Assembly: GCF_022695515.1 (NCBI RefSeq) | Contig: NZ_JALDPT010000001.1 | Coordinates: 332,915 to 396,914 of the forward strand | Direction of reading: 5' to 3' | DNA length: 64,000 bases | DNA from: Phenylobacterium aquaticum | GTDB lineage: Bacteria; Pseudomonadota; Alphaproteobacteria; Caulobacterales; Caulobacteraceae | Part shown: positions 19,622 to 29,678 of the stretch, in pieces | How positions within the stretch are numbered: the stretch's first letter is position 1 | Layout of the letters: the number at the start of each line of letters is the position of its first letter | The notes under the pieces: generated by a model | Database searches by the model: none | Seen by the model: the letters and a program-made list of their open reading frames with translations, nothing else | Told to the model about the DNA's origin: nothing | Translations under genes and position numbers: made by a program

Positions 19622-20887
19622 ATGATGCCTTTGAGGCGCCTGCGCTGGTGGATCATCGCCCTGGTCTGCATGGGCACGATGCTCAACTATCTGGCCCGCA
19701 ACTCGCTGGGGGTGCTGGCGCCCACTCTGACCAAGGATCTGGGCTTCACCACCCAGCAGTATTCCTACGTCGTGGCATCGTTCCAGCTGGCCTACACGGT
19801 GATGCAGCCCATCTGCGGCGCGATCATCGACTCGCTCGGCCTGAAGGTGGCCTTCGCCCTGTTCGCCGTGGCCTGGTCTCTGGCCAATATGGCGCACGGC
19901 CTGGCCGGCGGCTGGTTGTCCCTGGCCTTCTTCCGGGGCCTGCTGGGGGTCAGCGAATCCGCCGCCATCCCCGCCGGCGTCAAGGCGGTCAGTGAATGGT
20001 TTCCCGCCAAGGACCGGTCGGTGGCGGTGGGCTATTTCAACGCGGGCACCTCGCTGGGCGCCCTGATCGCCCCGCCCCTGGTGATATGGCTGTCTCTCAC
20101 CTACGGCTGGCGCGCGGCCTTTGTGGTCACCGGCGGTCTGGGCCTCGTCTGGGCGGCGGCCTGGTTTGTCCTCTATGACAGCCCCGCCCGCCACAGGGCC
20201 CTGAGCGACGACCAGAAGGCCCTGGCCCCCGTGCCGCCGACCGCGGCGGCGGAGCCGCCGGTCCCGATCCCCATGTTGCTGCGCCAGCGCAACTTCTGGG
20301 CCCTGGCCATCGCCCGTTTCCTGTCCGAGCCGGCCTGGCAGACCTTCAGCTTCTGGATCCCGCTCTATCTGGCGCGGGAGCGGGGCATGGATCTGAAATC
20401 CATCGCCGCCTTCGCCTGGCTGCCCTTTCTGGCGTCCGACGCCGGCGGCATCCTGGGCGGATACCTCTCTCCGTTCCTGATGAAGCGATTCAACATGGGC
20501 CTGCTCACGTCCCGGGCCAGCGGCGTGGCCTTGGGCGGCCTGATGATGATCGGCCCCGGCTGCGTCGGTCTGGTGGCCGGGCCCGTCGCCGCCATCGCGC
20601 TCTTCTGCATCGGCGGCTTCGCCCACCAGATGCTGTCGGTGATGATCAACACCCTGACCACCGATGTCTTCCCCCAGGCCGCCGTGGCTCGCGCCAACGG
20701 CCTGGTGGGCATGGTGGGATGGACCGGCGGCCTCAGCTTCACCCTGCTGGTCGGCGCCCTGGTCGGGACCGTGGGGTTTGGGCCGCTGTTCGGCCTGCTG
20801 GCGGTGTTCGACATCGTGGCCGCCATCGTCCTCTTCGCCCTCATGCGCCCCATCCGGTCTGACGCCCAAAGGGCGGCGCTGGCATGA
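19622..20887 (+). CDS. MFS hexuronate transporter, ExuT-like
   Basis: 421 residues, twelve helices, anion:cation symporter branch of MFS. N-terminal WWIIALVCMGTMLNYLARNS, the loop AFFRGLLGVSESAAIPAGVK and the region WFPAKDRSVAVGYFNAGTSL are typical of ExuT and related sugar-acid carriers. It likely carries glucuronate or galacturonate across the inner membrane. It follows manD by 51 bases, and its stop overlaps the GH31 start by four bases (ATGA), so the three genes form an operon. Confidence 0.88.
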   Translation: MMPLRRLRWWIIALVCMGTMLNYLARNSLGVLAPTLTKDLGFTTQQYSYVVASFQLAYTVMQPICGAIIDSLGLKVAFALFAVAWSLANMAHGLAGGWLSLAFFRGLLGVSESAAIPAGVKAVSEWFPAKDRSVAVGYFNAGTSLGALIAPPLVIWLSLTYGWRAAFVVTGGLGLVWAAAWFVLYDSPARHRALSDDQKALAPVPPTAAAEPPVPIPMLLRQRNFWALAIARFLSEPAWQTFSFWIPLYLARERGMDLKSIAAFAWLPFLASDAGGILGGYLSPFLMKRFNMGLLTSRASGVALGGLMMIGPGCVGLVAGPVAAIALFCIGGFAHQMLSVMINTLTTDVFPQAAVARANGLVGMVGWTGGLSFTLLVGALVGTVGFGPLFGLLAVFDIVAAIVLFALMRPIRSDAQRAALA

Positions 20888-23294
20888 GACCCTCGATCGC
20901 CAACCCGCCCCTGTTCCGCCTGGCCGGACGCGAGGGCGCGCGAGTGACGCTCGTCGCCGACGAGGCGGGCTTCACCGTCGAGGTGTCCGTGCTTGAGCCG
21001 GACATCATCCATGTCCTGCACCGACCGGGCGGGCGCCTGCCGGCCCAGAGGACCTGGGCGGTCGCCCCCGGCGCGGAAGATGTCCCCGACGCGGGGCGCG
21101 ATCGCGGGGCTCTGGAGGGATTTTCCTGCCCGGACTTCGACCTGGACGCCGGCGACGCCGCCAAGTTGGTGATCACGACGTCGCGCCTGCGCCTCACGGT
21201 GCGCCTCAAGGGCCTGTTCTTCACCTGGGACATGGCCGACGGCGCCGGCGGCTGGACCCCCATCGCCCGCGACCGCCCCACCCAGGCCTATAATCTCGGA
21301 TGGTGGGGCGACCAGGTCCGCCACTATCTCCAGCGCGATCCTGCCGAACGCTATTTTGGCCTGGGTGAGAAGTCCGGCGCCATGGACCGTGCCGGGCGCC
21401 GCTTCCGGATGGGGAATGTCGACGCCATGGGCTACGACGCCCGCGGGTCGGACCCGCTCTACAAGCACATCCCGTTCTACATCACGCACCATGAGGGAAC
21501 GGGCCTGGCGTTCGGCCTGTTCTACGACACCTATGCCGACTGCAGCTTCGACTTCGGCGCGGAGCGCAGCAACTATCACGGCCTCTATCGGGGTTTCGCC
21601 GCCGAGAGCGGCGACCTCGACTACTACGTGATCGCCGGCCCGAAGGTGGCCGATGTCACCCGCCGCTTCACCTGGCTGACCGGTCGACCCGCCCTGATGC
21701 CCCGCTGGGCGCTGGGCTATTCCGGCTCGACCATGAGCTATACCGACGCGCCGGACGCCCAGGCCCGGATGGCGGAGTTCATCGCCAAGTGCCGCGAGCA
21801 CGACATCCTCTGCGACAGCTTCCACCTGTCGAGCGGCTACACCTCGATCGGCCCCCGCCGCTATGTGTTCCACTGGAACCTGGAGAAGTTTCCGGACCCG
21901 GCCGGCTTCGCCCGCAGCTACCACGAGGCCGGCGTCCGTCTGTGCGCCAACATCAAGCCCTGTCTGCTGGATGACCACCCCCTCTTCGACGAGGCCCTGG
22001 CCCGCGGCCTGCTGATCGTCGACGGCCAGGGCGAGCCGGCCTGGTGCCAGTTCTGGGACGGGGTCGGCGCCTATCTCGACTTCACCAATCCTGAGACCCA
22101 GGCCTGGTGGCGCGCCCATGTCACCGCCGACCTGCTGGGGGTCGGGATCGACGCCACCTGGAACGACAACAACGAGTTCGAGGTCACCTCGCCGGACGCC
22201 CTGGCCCACATGTTCGGCGCGCGGCGCCGGCGGTGGAGACCAAGCCCCTGCAGACCCTGCTGATGCTGCGCGCCTCGCGGCAGGCCCAGACCGCCCACGC
22301 GCCGGATCGACGCCCGTTCTTGGTCTCCCGCGCCGGGGCGGCGGGCATGCAGCGCTATGTGCAGACCTGGTCGGGCGACAACGCGACGGCCTGGGAAAGC
22401 TTGCAGTACAATATCCGCATGGGCCTGGGCCTGGCCTTGAGCGGGGTGTCGAATTCCGGCCACGACATTGGCGGGTTCTCCGGCCCCAAGCCCGATCCGG
22501 AGCTGTTCGTCCGCTGGGTGGAGGCGGGCGTGTTCATGCCCCGCTTCAGCATCCATTCCTGGAACGACGACGGCAGCGCCAACGAGCCGTGGATGCATCC
22601 CGAGGTCACGGCCACGGTGCGCGATCTGATCCGGCTGCGCTACCAGCTGACGCCATATCTCTACGACCTGACCTGGCGCCATCATGACGCCTTCGCGCCG
22701 ATCATCCGGCCGACCTTCCACGACTTCCCCGACGACCCGGGCTGCCTGGCCGAGACGGACGATCTGATGCTGGGGCCGAGCCTGCTGGTCGCCACGGTCG
22801 TCGCCCCCGGCCAGACCGAGCGGCGGGTCCGTCCCCCGGCCGGCGCCGACTGGCGGGATTTCTGGACGGGCCGCCGCTTTTCCGGCGGCGAGCCCCTCAC
22901 CCTGCCCGCCCCCTGGGGCCGCCCGCCCTTGCTGGTGCGGGACGGTTCGGCCGTTCCGATGAACGTCGCCGCGCAACGCTTCGACCGCCGCGCCGACGCC
23001 CGGGGCTTCGCGATCTTCGCCCCTCTGGACGGCGCGTTCACCGCGGCCTGTTTCGAGGATGACGGTGAGACCGAAGCCTGGCGGAGGGGCGACCATGGAC
23101 GCTGGGCCCTGTCCGTCGGCGCGTCGCCGGACCGACTGGACATCGAGGTCCGGGCGAGCGGCCAGCGCCCGCCCAAGGGGCCCGTCGCCCTTTTGCTCCC
23201 TCAGGATGACGGCCGCCCGATCACTGCGACCGGCGGCCGGATCGTGGGCGAGCGGGCGATGGCGGCATGGCGCTGCCTCGACCTTGAGGTCTGA
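20884..23294 (+). CDS. Glycoside hydrolase family 31 (alpha-glucosidase/xylosidase type; one frameshift)
   Basis: About 803 residues after joining frames. The galactose-mutarotase-like N-domain is followed by a (beta/alpha)8 barrel. The nucleophile aspartate lies in GIDATWNDNNEFEV, equivalent to the family WxDMNE motif, and the acid/base aspartate region is NSGHDIGGFSG, which lies in the second frame. The break is near 22215-22228 in a GGCGCGCGGCGCCGG tract; the true sequence probably runs from LAHMFG into APAVETKPLQ, and one base is missing. No signal peptide, so it would act in the cytoplasm on an imported oligosaccharide. Cutting alpha-glucosidic versus alpha-xylosidic bonds cannot be told apart here. 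Confidence 0.87.
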
Positions 23295-23356
23295 GCGGCC
23301 TCTCCTGCGCCGGGGCCGCGGCTCGGTTCTGAGTTTATCGATATCGAACAGGGAGT

Positions 23357-23397
23357 CGCCGCCGGTGCGCTCAGGGGAAACGAGCGCGCCGGCGGCG
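23357..23397. terminator. Strong bidirectional hairpin between convergent genes
   Basis: A 16-base-pair stem (23357-23372 with 23382-23397, one G-T pair) closed by a 9-base loop AGGGGAAAC. It lies in the 114-base gap between the GH31 stop and the TonB-receptor stop, exactly where both transcripts should end. No T tract follows. Confidence 0.7.
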
Positions 23398-23408
23398 GAT
23401 CGTGCGGA

Positions 23409-25640
23409 CTAGAAGGAATAGGCCGCGCGAATGCCGGCGAAGCGCTTGAAGTCGCGCGGCAGGATCACCTGGGTGGCCAGCTGGTTGTTGTAGGTGCCGG
23501 CCTGGTCGAAGATGTTGGCGTAGTAGTGCTCGTTGAGGGCGTTGTTCACGAACGCCATCACCTCATAGTGCCGGGTGGGATTCTTCACGCCGACGGTGAG
23601 GTTCAAGATCCCATAGCCCTTCTGGATGGTCTGCGGGTCCTGGTTGAGCGCGTAGTTGACCTTACTCTGATAGGCGTAGGTCGCCGAGGCCACCCCGTCC
23701 AAATTGGTGCCCTGGATGGGATGGGAATAGTTCAGGTCCGCCGACAGCTTGAGCTTGGGCGCCTGAGCCGGGCGCTTGCCGGCCAGGTTCTGACGGCCCG
23801 GGCTGCCGACACAGCCCTGGGCGGCCGTCTGCAGGGGATAGCACTGGGCCACCGGGAAGCTGGTGATCTTGGCGTCCACATAAGCCGCAGAGGCCGACAG
23901 TCGCCAGTCGTCGCCCAGCCGCGCCGAGGAATCGACCTCGATCCCCTGGGTCCGCAGCTTGCCGACATTGGTCAGGCGGAAGTTGGTGCTGCCGTCCGGG
24001 AGGGTCTCGATCCCCTGGGCCTGGAAGTCCTCGTAGTTGGTCTTGAAGGCCGTGGCGTTGACCGTCAGACGGTGCTCGAGGAACTGGGCGCGCGTGCCGA
24101 CTTCCCAGCTCTTGGAGGTCTCCGGGCGGATCGGACCGGCCAGGGCGCGATTGGAGTTGAAGCCCGTGGTCAGGTCGTAGGTCTGGCCCTTGTGACCCGT
24201 GGAGTAGGAGACATAGGCCATCAGGTCGTCGGTGAACTTGTGGTTCAGGGCGGCGTGGTAGGTCCAGAAATTGTCCTTGGCGCCGCCGTGGAAATAGGCC
24301 GAGCCGTTCTGGATATCGAGGAAGGTGTAGTCGATCGTCTCGTGCTGATAACGCGCGCCGCCAGTCAGGGTCGTGCCCGGGATCACCTCCCAGTCCAATT
24401 GGCCGAACGCGGCCTCCTGCTTCGAGCCGGACGTGGCGTACCAGCGAGCCAGCGAGAAGAAGGGCCCGCGGTAGAAGTTCCGCACGAAGTCGACGTCGGC
24501 GTAGAAGGCGCCGACCGTGTAGCGCAGGGGCCCCTCGCCGTTGGAGACGAGCCGAACCTCCTGGGTCAGCTGGCCGGATTTGAAATAGCCGATCTGACGG
24601 TTGTCGATCGCGGTCACGGCGGTCTCGTCCACGTCCAGCAGATCGGTGACCTTGTAATTGTCGTTGCCGGTCACCGCGACGAGGGTCGCAGGACCAAGGT
24701 CCCACTCCACCTTCAGCGACTGGCTGTTGTCGTCATAGTCCGTGCGCGCCGCGAAGTTGTTGGCGAACTTGGTGTTCTCGGGTCCGACCGCGATGCCGGC
24801 CTCGAAGACCGAGGGCGGCAGGGCCGTGTTCCCGCGCAGATAGGCCGTGGGCGAAAGGGCGATGAAGGGCCGGCCGACCGTGGTGCCGCCATTCACATAG
24901 TTCCAGCCGAGGGTGACCTTGACCGTGTCCAGGGGCGTCCAGGCCAGCTTGCCATGCACGGAGGCCGTGTCCCGCCCGCCGGCCTTCTTGCCGTTTGAGA
25001 CGTTGCGGACATTGCCCTCGAACTTGTCGTAATTGGCGCTCAGCCGGTAGGCGAGCTTGTCGGTGATCGGCCCCGACAGGGTGCCGCCGGCGCCGTACTC
25101 GTCATCGGTGGTGGCCAGCACATTGAAGCCGCCGCTCAGTTCCGGCGTCGGGCCGCGGGTGACCACATTGATCAGGCCCGCCGAGGCGGACTTGCCATAG
25201 AGGGTGCTCTGCGGGCCGCGCAGCACTTCCACGCGCTCGATGTCGGACAGGTCGGTGAAGGCCCGCGCCTGGAACGCCACCGGCACATCGTCCACCTGGA
25301 TGGCCACGCTGGGCTCGACGCCGATGGAGAAGGCGAAGGTGCCGATGCCGCGGATGGAGACCGAGGAGTTCACCGGTTGCTCCGCCGGACGGACCACCAG
25401 GGATGGGGCCAGCTTGCTCAGGTCGGTGAACTCGCGCACGCCGGCGGCGGCCAGCTGGTTCGCGGTGACCACCTGAACGGCCTGAGGCACGTCCTGGACG
25501 TTCTCAGCGCGCTTCTGGGCGGTGACGACCACCTCCTCCACCTGGGTGTCGGCGGCATGGGCCGCGCCCGCGGCCAAAGACGCCATCACCCCGGCCAGCA
25601 GCCAGGCCGGCAAGGACGCATTGGAAAACAGATGCCTCAT
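23409..25640 (-). CDS. TonB-dependent outer-membrane receptor of the glucuronide locus
   Basis: 743 residues: signal peptide to AAHA, TonB-box-like VEEVVVTAQKR, plug with VEVLRGPQSTLYGKSASAG, then a barrel ending in AAYSF. It probably imports the uronate-bearing oligosaccharide handled by the surrounding GH2, GH31, ExuT and ManD proteins. It is transcribed divergently from the GntR-type regulator, and the 300-base gap between them holds two operator-like sites, so it is a likely target of that regulator. Confidence 0.92.
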   Translation of the reverse strand: MRHLFSNASLPAWLLAGVMASLAAGAAHAADTQVEEVVVTAQKRAENVQDVPQAVQVVTANQLAAAGVREFTDLSKLAPSLVVRPAEQPVNSSVSIRGIGTFAFSIGVEPSVAIQVDDVPVAFQARAFTDLSDIERVEVLRGPQSTLYGKSASAGLINVVTRGPTPELSGGFNVLATTDDEYGAGGTLSGPITDKLAYRLSANYDKFEGNVRNVSNGKKAGGRDTASVHGKLAWTPLDTVKVTLGWNYVNGGTTVGRPFIALSPTAYLRGNTALPPSVFEAGIAVGPENTKFANNFAARTDYDDNSQSLKVEWDLGPATLVAVTGNDNYKVTDLLDVDETAVTAIDNRQIGYFKSGQLTQEVRLVSNGEGPLRYTVGAFYADVDFVRNFYRGPFFSLARWYATSGSKQEAAFGQLDWEVIPGTTLTGGARYQHETIDYTFLDIQNGSAYFHGGAKDNFWTYHAALNHKFTDDLMAYVSYSTGHKGQTYDLTTGFNSNRALAGPIRPETSKSWEVGTRAQFLEHRLTVNATAFKTNYEDFQAQGIETLPDGSTNFRLTNVGKLRTQGIEVDSSARLGDDWRLSASAAYVDAKITSFPVAQCYPLQTAAQGCVGSPGRQNLAGKRPAQAPKLKLSADLNYSHPIQGTNLDGVASATYAYQSKVNYALNQDPQTIQKGYGILNLTVGVKNPTRHYEVMAFVNNALNEHYYANIFDQAGTYNNQLATQVILPRDFKRFAGIRAAYSF

Positions 25641-25686
25641 GGTCTCTCCCCTAATTTCGCGACAGGCCGTTTAACCGCCCATTCAA

Positions 25687-25702
25687 ATCGGTCCTACCAT
25701 AT
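25687..25702. promoter_or_regulatory. FadR/UxuR-like operator, receptor side
   Basis: ATCGGTCCTACCATAT matches the shared pattern ATYGGYCnnACCAkAT seen again at 25915-25930 and in half of the manD palindrome. It overlaps a second inverted repeat, TACCA-TAT-TGGTA (25695-25707). It sits about 47 bases upstream of the TonB receptor start. Confidence 0.5.
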
Positions 25703-25914
25703 TGGTAAGGCCACTAGCAATGACTGGCATGGCAGAATTGTAAAGGTTACCGCGCGAGCCCCCATTCTGCGGTGTCGCGCGCCCGATACCGCCGCCCGGC
25801 TCGACCTCGATGCGGGCGAAAGCGATCCGAAGAGGAAATTTGGTCAGGTCACGCTGGCCCGGAGCGTCAATGCCCGACATTCTCCAACGGGGGCCTCTGC
25901 TTCGGCTTGTCCAA

Positions 25915-25930
25915 ATTGGCCTGACCAGAT
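25915..25930. promoter_or_regulatory. FadR/UxuR-like operator, regulator side
   Basis: ATTGGCCTGACCAGAT, with arms TGG/CCA, has the same spacing and flanks as the site at 25687. It ends ten bases before the GntR-type start codon, which suggests autoregulation by blocking transcription or initiation. Confidence 0.5.
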
Positions 25931-25940
25931 ATGGATTGAG

Positions 25941-26699
25941 ATGATGATCGCCAAGACCGAAACCGGACGATTGTACGAACGGGTCGCCCGGGACCTCTCC
26001 CGTCAGATCGCCGAGGGCGAATACGCCGTGGGTCGCCGACTGCCGTCCGAGCGCGACCTGGCCCAGGCCTACGCCGTCTCCCGACCCACCATCCGCGAGG
26101 CGATCATCGCCCTCGAGCTGGACGGGCTTGTGGAGGTGCGGCTGGGCTCCGGCGTCTATGTCACGGCCCGCCTCCCCCGCGGCGGCCAGGCCGGCGAGAT
26201 GGATGTGGGCCCGTTTGAACTTCTGGAAGCCCGGCGCGCCATCGAGGGCGAGGCCTGCGCCATCGCCGCCCTGCTGATCACCGACGAGCAGCTCGACGAA
26301 TTGCAGGGTCTGGTCGACGAGATGCAGGCCGAGAACAACCGCGACATCCTGATGTCGGAGGACGCCGACCGGCGCTTCCACATGCTGATCGCCACCGCCA
26401 CCCGCAACAGCGCCATGATCAATGCGGTCGAAACCCTGTGGGACGCCCGCGCCCGTTCACCCCAGACCCAGTTGCTCAGCGCCAAGGCCCACGCCGCCGG
26501 CGTGATCCCGCGGATCGACGAGCACGCCGTCGTGCTGGAGGCGCTGCGCCGTCGTTCGCCGGAGGCCGCCCGCCGCGCCATGCGCGACCACCTGACCCGC
26601 GTGCTCGACTCGCTGCTGGCCGCCACCGAGGTGCAGGAGCTGGAACAGGCCCGCGCGCGCATCGCCGCCGAACGCAAACGCTACGGCGCCTCGGGCTAG
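25941..26699 (+). CDS. GntR-family regulator, FadR subfamily (hexuronate regulator type)
   Basis: 252 residues. The winged helix comprises LYERVARDLSRQIAEGEYAV, the recognition part LPSERDLAQAYAVSRPTIRE and the wing VEVRLGSGVYV. The all-helical FCD ligand domain follows (ARRAIEGEACAIAA, then HMLIATATRNSAM), with histidines placed for a metal or sugar-acid ligand. UxuR and ExuR belong to this group. I take the first of two adjacent ATGs at 25941; the long open frame further upstream runs through the receptor promoter and is not coding. The likely effector is a uronate or aldonate, and the likely targets are the three operator-like sites in this locus. Confidence 0.88.
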   Translation: MMIAKTETGRLYERVARDLSRQIAEGEYAVGRRLPSERDLAQAYAVSRPTIREAIIALELDGLVEVRLGSGVYVTARLPRGGQAGEMDVGPFELLEARRAIEGEACAIAALLITDEQLDELQGLVDEMQAENNRDILMSEDADRRFHMLIATATRNSAMINAVETLWDARARSPQTQLLSAKAHAAGVIPRIDEHAVVLEALRRRSPEAARRAMRDHLTRVLDSLLAATEVQELEQARARIAAERKRYGASG

Positions 26700-26754
26700 A
26701 GCCCGTTTTCGCCGACCGCCCACAAAAGGGCGGCGGCTCACAGGGAGAGACAGC

Positions 26755-28689
26755 ATGGCCGAAGACACCCCCCGCACCCCGACCCGGGCCATGACCCGCC
26801 GGCAGGCGGTCGGCGCATTTGGCCTGGCGGCCTCCGTCACCGCGGCGGCCGCGGCCCCGGCCATGGCCGGCCCGCATCCGGGCGGCCTCGCCCGCGGCCC
26901 CTCGACCCTGCTCTATCCCCATGAAAGCCGCACGCGCTCTGTCCGGGACCTCTCGGGGCTATGGCGCTTCCAGATGGACCCGGCGGACCAGGGCGAAAGC
27001 CAGAAGTGGTTTGTCTCGGGCCTGCCCGCACCCCGGCCGATCCCGGTGCCCTGCAGCTGGAACGACCTCTTCGATGACGCCCGGGACTACTTCGGGACCG
27101 CCTGGTACGAGACCGAATTCCAGCTGGATTCAGGCTGGAGGGGCCGCCGCCTGCACCTGCGCTTCGGCTCCGCTGTCTATCACGCCAGGGTCTGGCTGAA
27201 CGGCGAATATCTGGGCGAGCATATGGGGGGCCACCTGCCGTTCGCCTTCGACGTCACCGGCCTGGCGCACGAGGGCCAGCCGAACCGGCTCAGCGTCAGC
27301 GTCGAGAACAAGCCCCTGCTGGACCGGGTGCCGTCGGTCCCCGACATGCGCTCGGCCCGCATGTACCAGGTGGACTTCCCCCAGACCGCCTACGACTTCT
27401 TCCCCTATTGCGGGCTGCATCGCCCGGTCGTCCTGTTCACGACCCCGGACGCCCACCTCCAGGATGTCACGGTCACGACCGGCCTGTCCGGTGGCGCGGG
27501 ACTGGTCGGGGTCGCCGTCGCGGTGAGCGGGGGCTGGTCCGGCGCCGCGACCCTCACCCTGTCCGGCGGGCCGAAGCCCGTGTCCGTCAGCATCAGCGTC
27601 AAGGACGGCGCCGGCTCAGGCCAACTGAAACTGCCCGGCGTGCGCGCCTGGTCGCCTGACGATCCCTTCCTCTATCGCCTCACCATCAAGCTGGGCGGCG
27701 AGGCGGGCGGCGACGAATACGCCCTGAAGATCGGGGTGCGGACGATCGAGGTGAAGGGCAGCGAGATCCTGCTGAACGGCAAGCCCATCTTCCTCACCGG
27801 CTTCGGCAAGCACGAGGACTTCCCGATCCATGGCAAGGGCCTGGACCTGCCCGTGCTGGTTCGCGACTACGAGCTCCTCAAATGGATCGGCGCCAACAGC
27901 TTCCGGACCTCGCACTATCCCTATTCGGAAGAGTCGCTGATGCTGGCCGACGAGTACGGCTTCCTGGTGATCGCCGAGACCCCCGGCGTCAGCCTCGTGT
28001 TCATGGATCCCCCGGAGATCATCGAGGCGCGCCTTCGTCAGCTGTCCCAGGCCACGTCGGAATTGGTCCATCGCGACAAAAACCATCCGTGCGTCATCAT
28101 GTGGTCCCTGGCCAATGAGCCGATCCCCAAGCCCTTCCATACGGTCAATGACGTGCCGCCTGGCGCGGTGGAAGCGGGGACGCGGTTTTTCGAGCGGCTG
28201 TTCGCCCACGCCCGCACCCTGGACAAGAGCCGTCCCATCGCCCTGGTGAGCGTCCAGAACGGCCCCGCCGACTGGGTGGGCCAGGGCGATGTGATCTGCA
28301 CCAATTCCTACAACGGATGGTACGCCATTTCCGGCCAGATCGACGTGGCCACCGCCACCCTGGAAAAGGAGATCCTCGCCCTTCGCGCCCGCCACGGGGA
28401 CAAGCCGGTGATCTTCACCGAGTTTGGCGCTGACGCCGTGGCCGGGGTCCACGCCCAGCCCGCCGAGATGTGGAGCGAGGACTATCAGGCGCAACTGATC
28501 GAGGCCTATTGGCGGACGCTGCGCAAACACCCCTACATCGTGGGCGCTCACCCATGGGCCTTCGCGGACTTCAAGACCGCCCAGGGGATCATGCGGGTGG
28601 GCTCCCTGAACCAGAAAGGCGTCTTCACTCGCGACCGCCGCCCCAAGCTTGCCGCGCACAAGCTCAGGGAGCTCTGGGCGAAGGTCTAG
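26755..28689 (+). CDS. Tat-exported GH2 beta-glucuronidase
   Basis: 644 residues. A twin-arginine signal (TRRQAVGAFGLAASV, cleavage near AMAG) sends a folded enzyme to the periplasm. The GH2 domains follow in order: sugar-binding jelly roll, with CSWNDLFDDARDYFG and DFFPYCGLHRPVVL, both typical of UidA; immunoglobulin-like domain; barrel with acid/base Glu in MWSLANEP and nucleophile Glu in VIFTEFGAD. It releases glucuronic acid from beta-glucuronides. A GGGAGAGA ribosome site precedes the ATG. The gene follows the GntR-type regulator, and its product would feed ExuT and ManD. Beta-galacturonidase activity is an alternative. Confidence 0.9.
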   Translation: MAEDTPRTPTRAMTRRQAVGAFGLAASVTAAAAAPAMAGPHPGGLARGPSTLLYPHESRTRSVRDLSGLWRFQMDPADQGESQKWFVSGLPAPRPIPVPCSWNDLFDDARDYFGTAWYETEFQLDSGWRGRRLHLRFGSAVYHARVWLNGEYLGEHMGGHLPFAFDVTGLAHEGQPNRLSVSVENKPLLDRVPSVPDMRSARMYQVDFPQTAYDFFPYCGLHRPVVLFTTPDAHLQDVTVTTGLSGGAGLVGVAVAVSGGWSGAATLTLSGGPKPVSVSISVKDGAGSGQLKLPGVRAWSPDDPFLYRLTIKLGGEAGGDEYALKIGVRTIEVKGSEILLNGKPIFLTGFGKHEDFPIHGKGLDLPVLVRDYELLKWIGANSFRTSHYPYSEESLMLADEYGFLVIAETPGVSLVFMDPPEIIEARLRQLSQATSELVHRDKNHPCVIMWSLANEPIPKPFHTVNDVPPGAVEAGTRFFERLFAHARTLDKSRPIALVSVQNGPADWVGQGDVICTNSYNGWYAISGQIDVATATLEKEILALRARHGDKPVIFTEFGADAVAGVHAQPAEMWSEDYQAQLIEAYWRTLRKHPYIVGAHPWAFADFKTAQGIMRVGSLNQKGVFTRDRRPKLAAHKLRELWAKV

Positions 28690-28726
28690 TGCGTTAGCGT
28701 TCAGCCGGCGCCGAGGAAGGATTTCC

Positions 28727-29662
28727 ATGCGAAAAATCACAGTCGGAACGCTGATCGCCGCGATCGCGGGCGTCGCGGCTAATCTTGTCGGACCGACCGG
28801 CGTCGCCCATGCCGCCGGCGAATGGGTCAACGAGGTGAAGGCGATCCCGAGGCCCATTGAGCCCGCGGGCATGGCCCTGCCCGTGACGGCGGCCCAGGTG
28901 AATCCCGCGCACGAGGCCTGGGCCCAGCAGACCTTCGACCAGCGGATGGCCTACAATGTCACCGAGCCCGTGCTGATCCCCGTGGCGGGGCCCCGAGCGC
29001 CGGTGGCGGACGGGCCCGCCGTGATCCTGGTCCCCGGCGGCGGGTTCCTCTATCTGGCGATCGACAACGAGGGCTACGATGTCGCCCAGCGCCTGAACGG
29101 CCTCGGCGTCCGGGTCTTCATCCTCAAATATCGCACCGCGCCGGCGCCCGACAGCTTCGAGGGGTTCCACCGGCTGCTGGCCGATCGCTTCCAGAGGGGC
29201 GCGCCGATCCAAAGCAAGATCGACCCGCTCACCTTCGCCGTGGCCGACACCCAGGCGGCGATCCGCCTGGTCCGGGCCCACGCCAAGGACTGGCGGGTCG
29301 ACCCCAAGCGGGTGGGTCTCCTGGGCTTCTCGGCGGGCGCGGTCACGTCCCTGGCGGCGGTGCAGGCGAACCTCCCCGACGCGCGACCGGATTTCGTGGG
29401 CCTGATCTACGGGCCGACCGCCGGGAGCCCCCCGCCAAATCCCCCGCCCCTATTCTCCGCCATCGCGGCCGACGACCGTTTCTTCAACAAGCAGGACCTG
29501 GGTCTGATCACCGGCTGGCGGGCCTCGGGCAGCCCGGTGGAGTTTCATCTCTACAGCGCCGGGGGGCACGGCTTCGCATCCCATCCCACCGGCGCCACAA
29601 GCGACGCTTGGTTCGACCAGCTCGCGCTGTGGCTGCGAGCTCAGGGGATCACGGGGCGCTGA
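28727..29662 (+). CDS. Secreted alpha/beta-hydrolase (esterase)
   Basis: 311 residues from the ATG at 28727, which has GAGGAAGG before it; an earlier in-frame start would cover the end of the glucuronidase gene. The signal peptide ends near AHAA. Hydrolase landmarks: PGGGFLYLAIDNEG as oxyanion region, nucleophile Ser in LLGFSAGAVTS and His in GGHGFASHP. The relation is to acetyl-xylan-esterase-like enzymes rather than lipases. Located 38 bases after the beta-glucuronidase, it may remove acetyl or other ester groups from the same glycan. Confidence 0.82.
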   Translation: MRKITVGTLIAAIAGVAANLVGPTGVAHAAGEWVNEVKAIPRPIEPAGMALPVTAAQVNPAHEAWAQQTFDQRMAYNVTEPVLIPVAGPRAPVADGPAVILVPGGGFLYLAIDNEGYDVAQRLNGLGVRVFILKYRTAPAPDSFEGFHRLLADRFQRGAPIQSKIDPLTFAVADTQAAIRLVRAHAKDWRVDPKRVGLLGFSAGAVTSLAAVQANLPDARPDFVGLIYGPTAGSPPPNPPPLFSAIAADDRFFNKQDLGLITGWRASGSPVEFHLYSAGGHGFASHPTGATSDAWFDQLALWLRAQGITGR

Positions 29663-29678
29663 TCCCCGAGATCGATCC

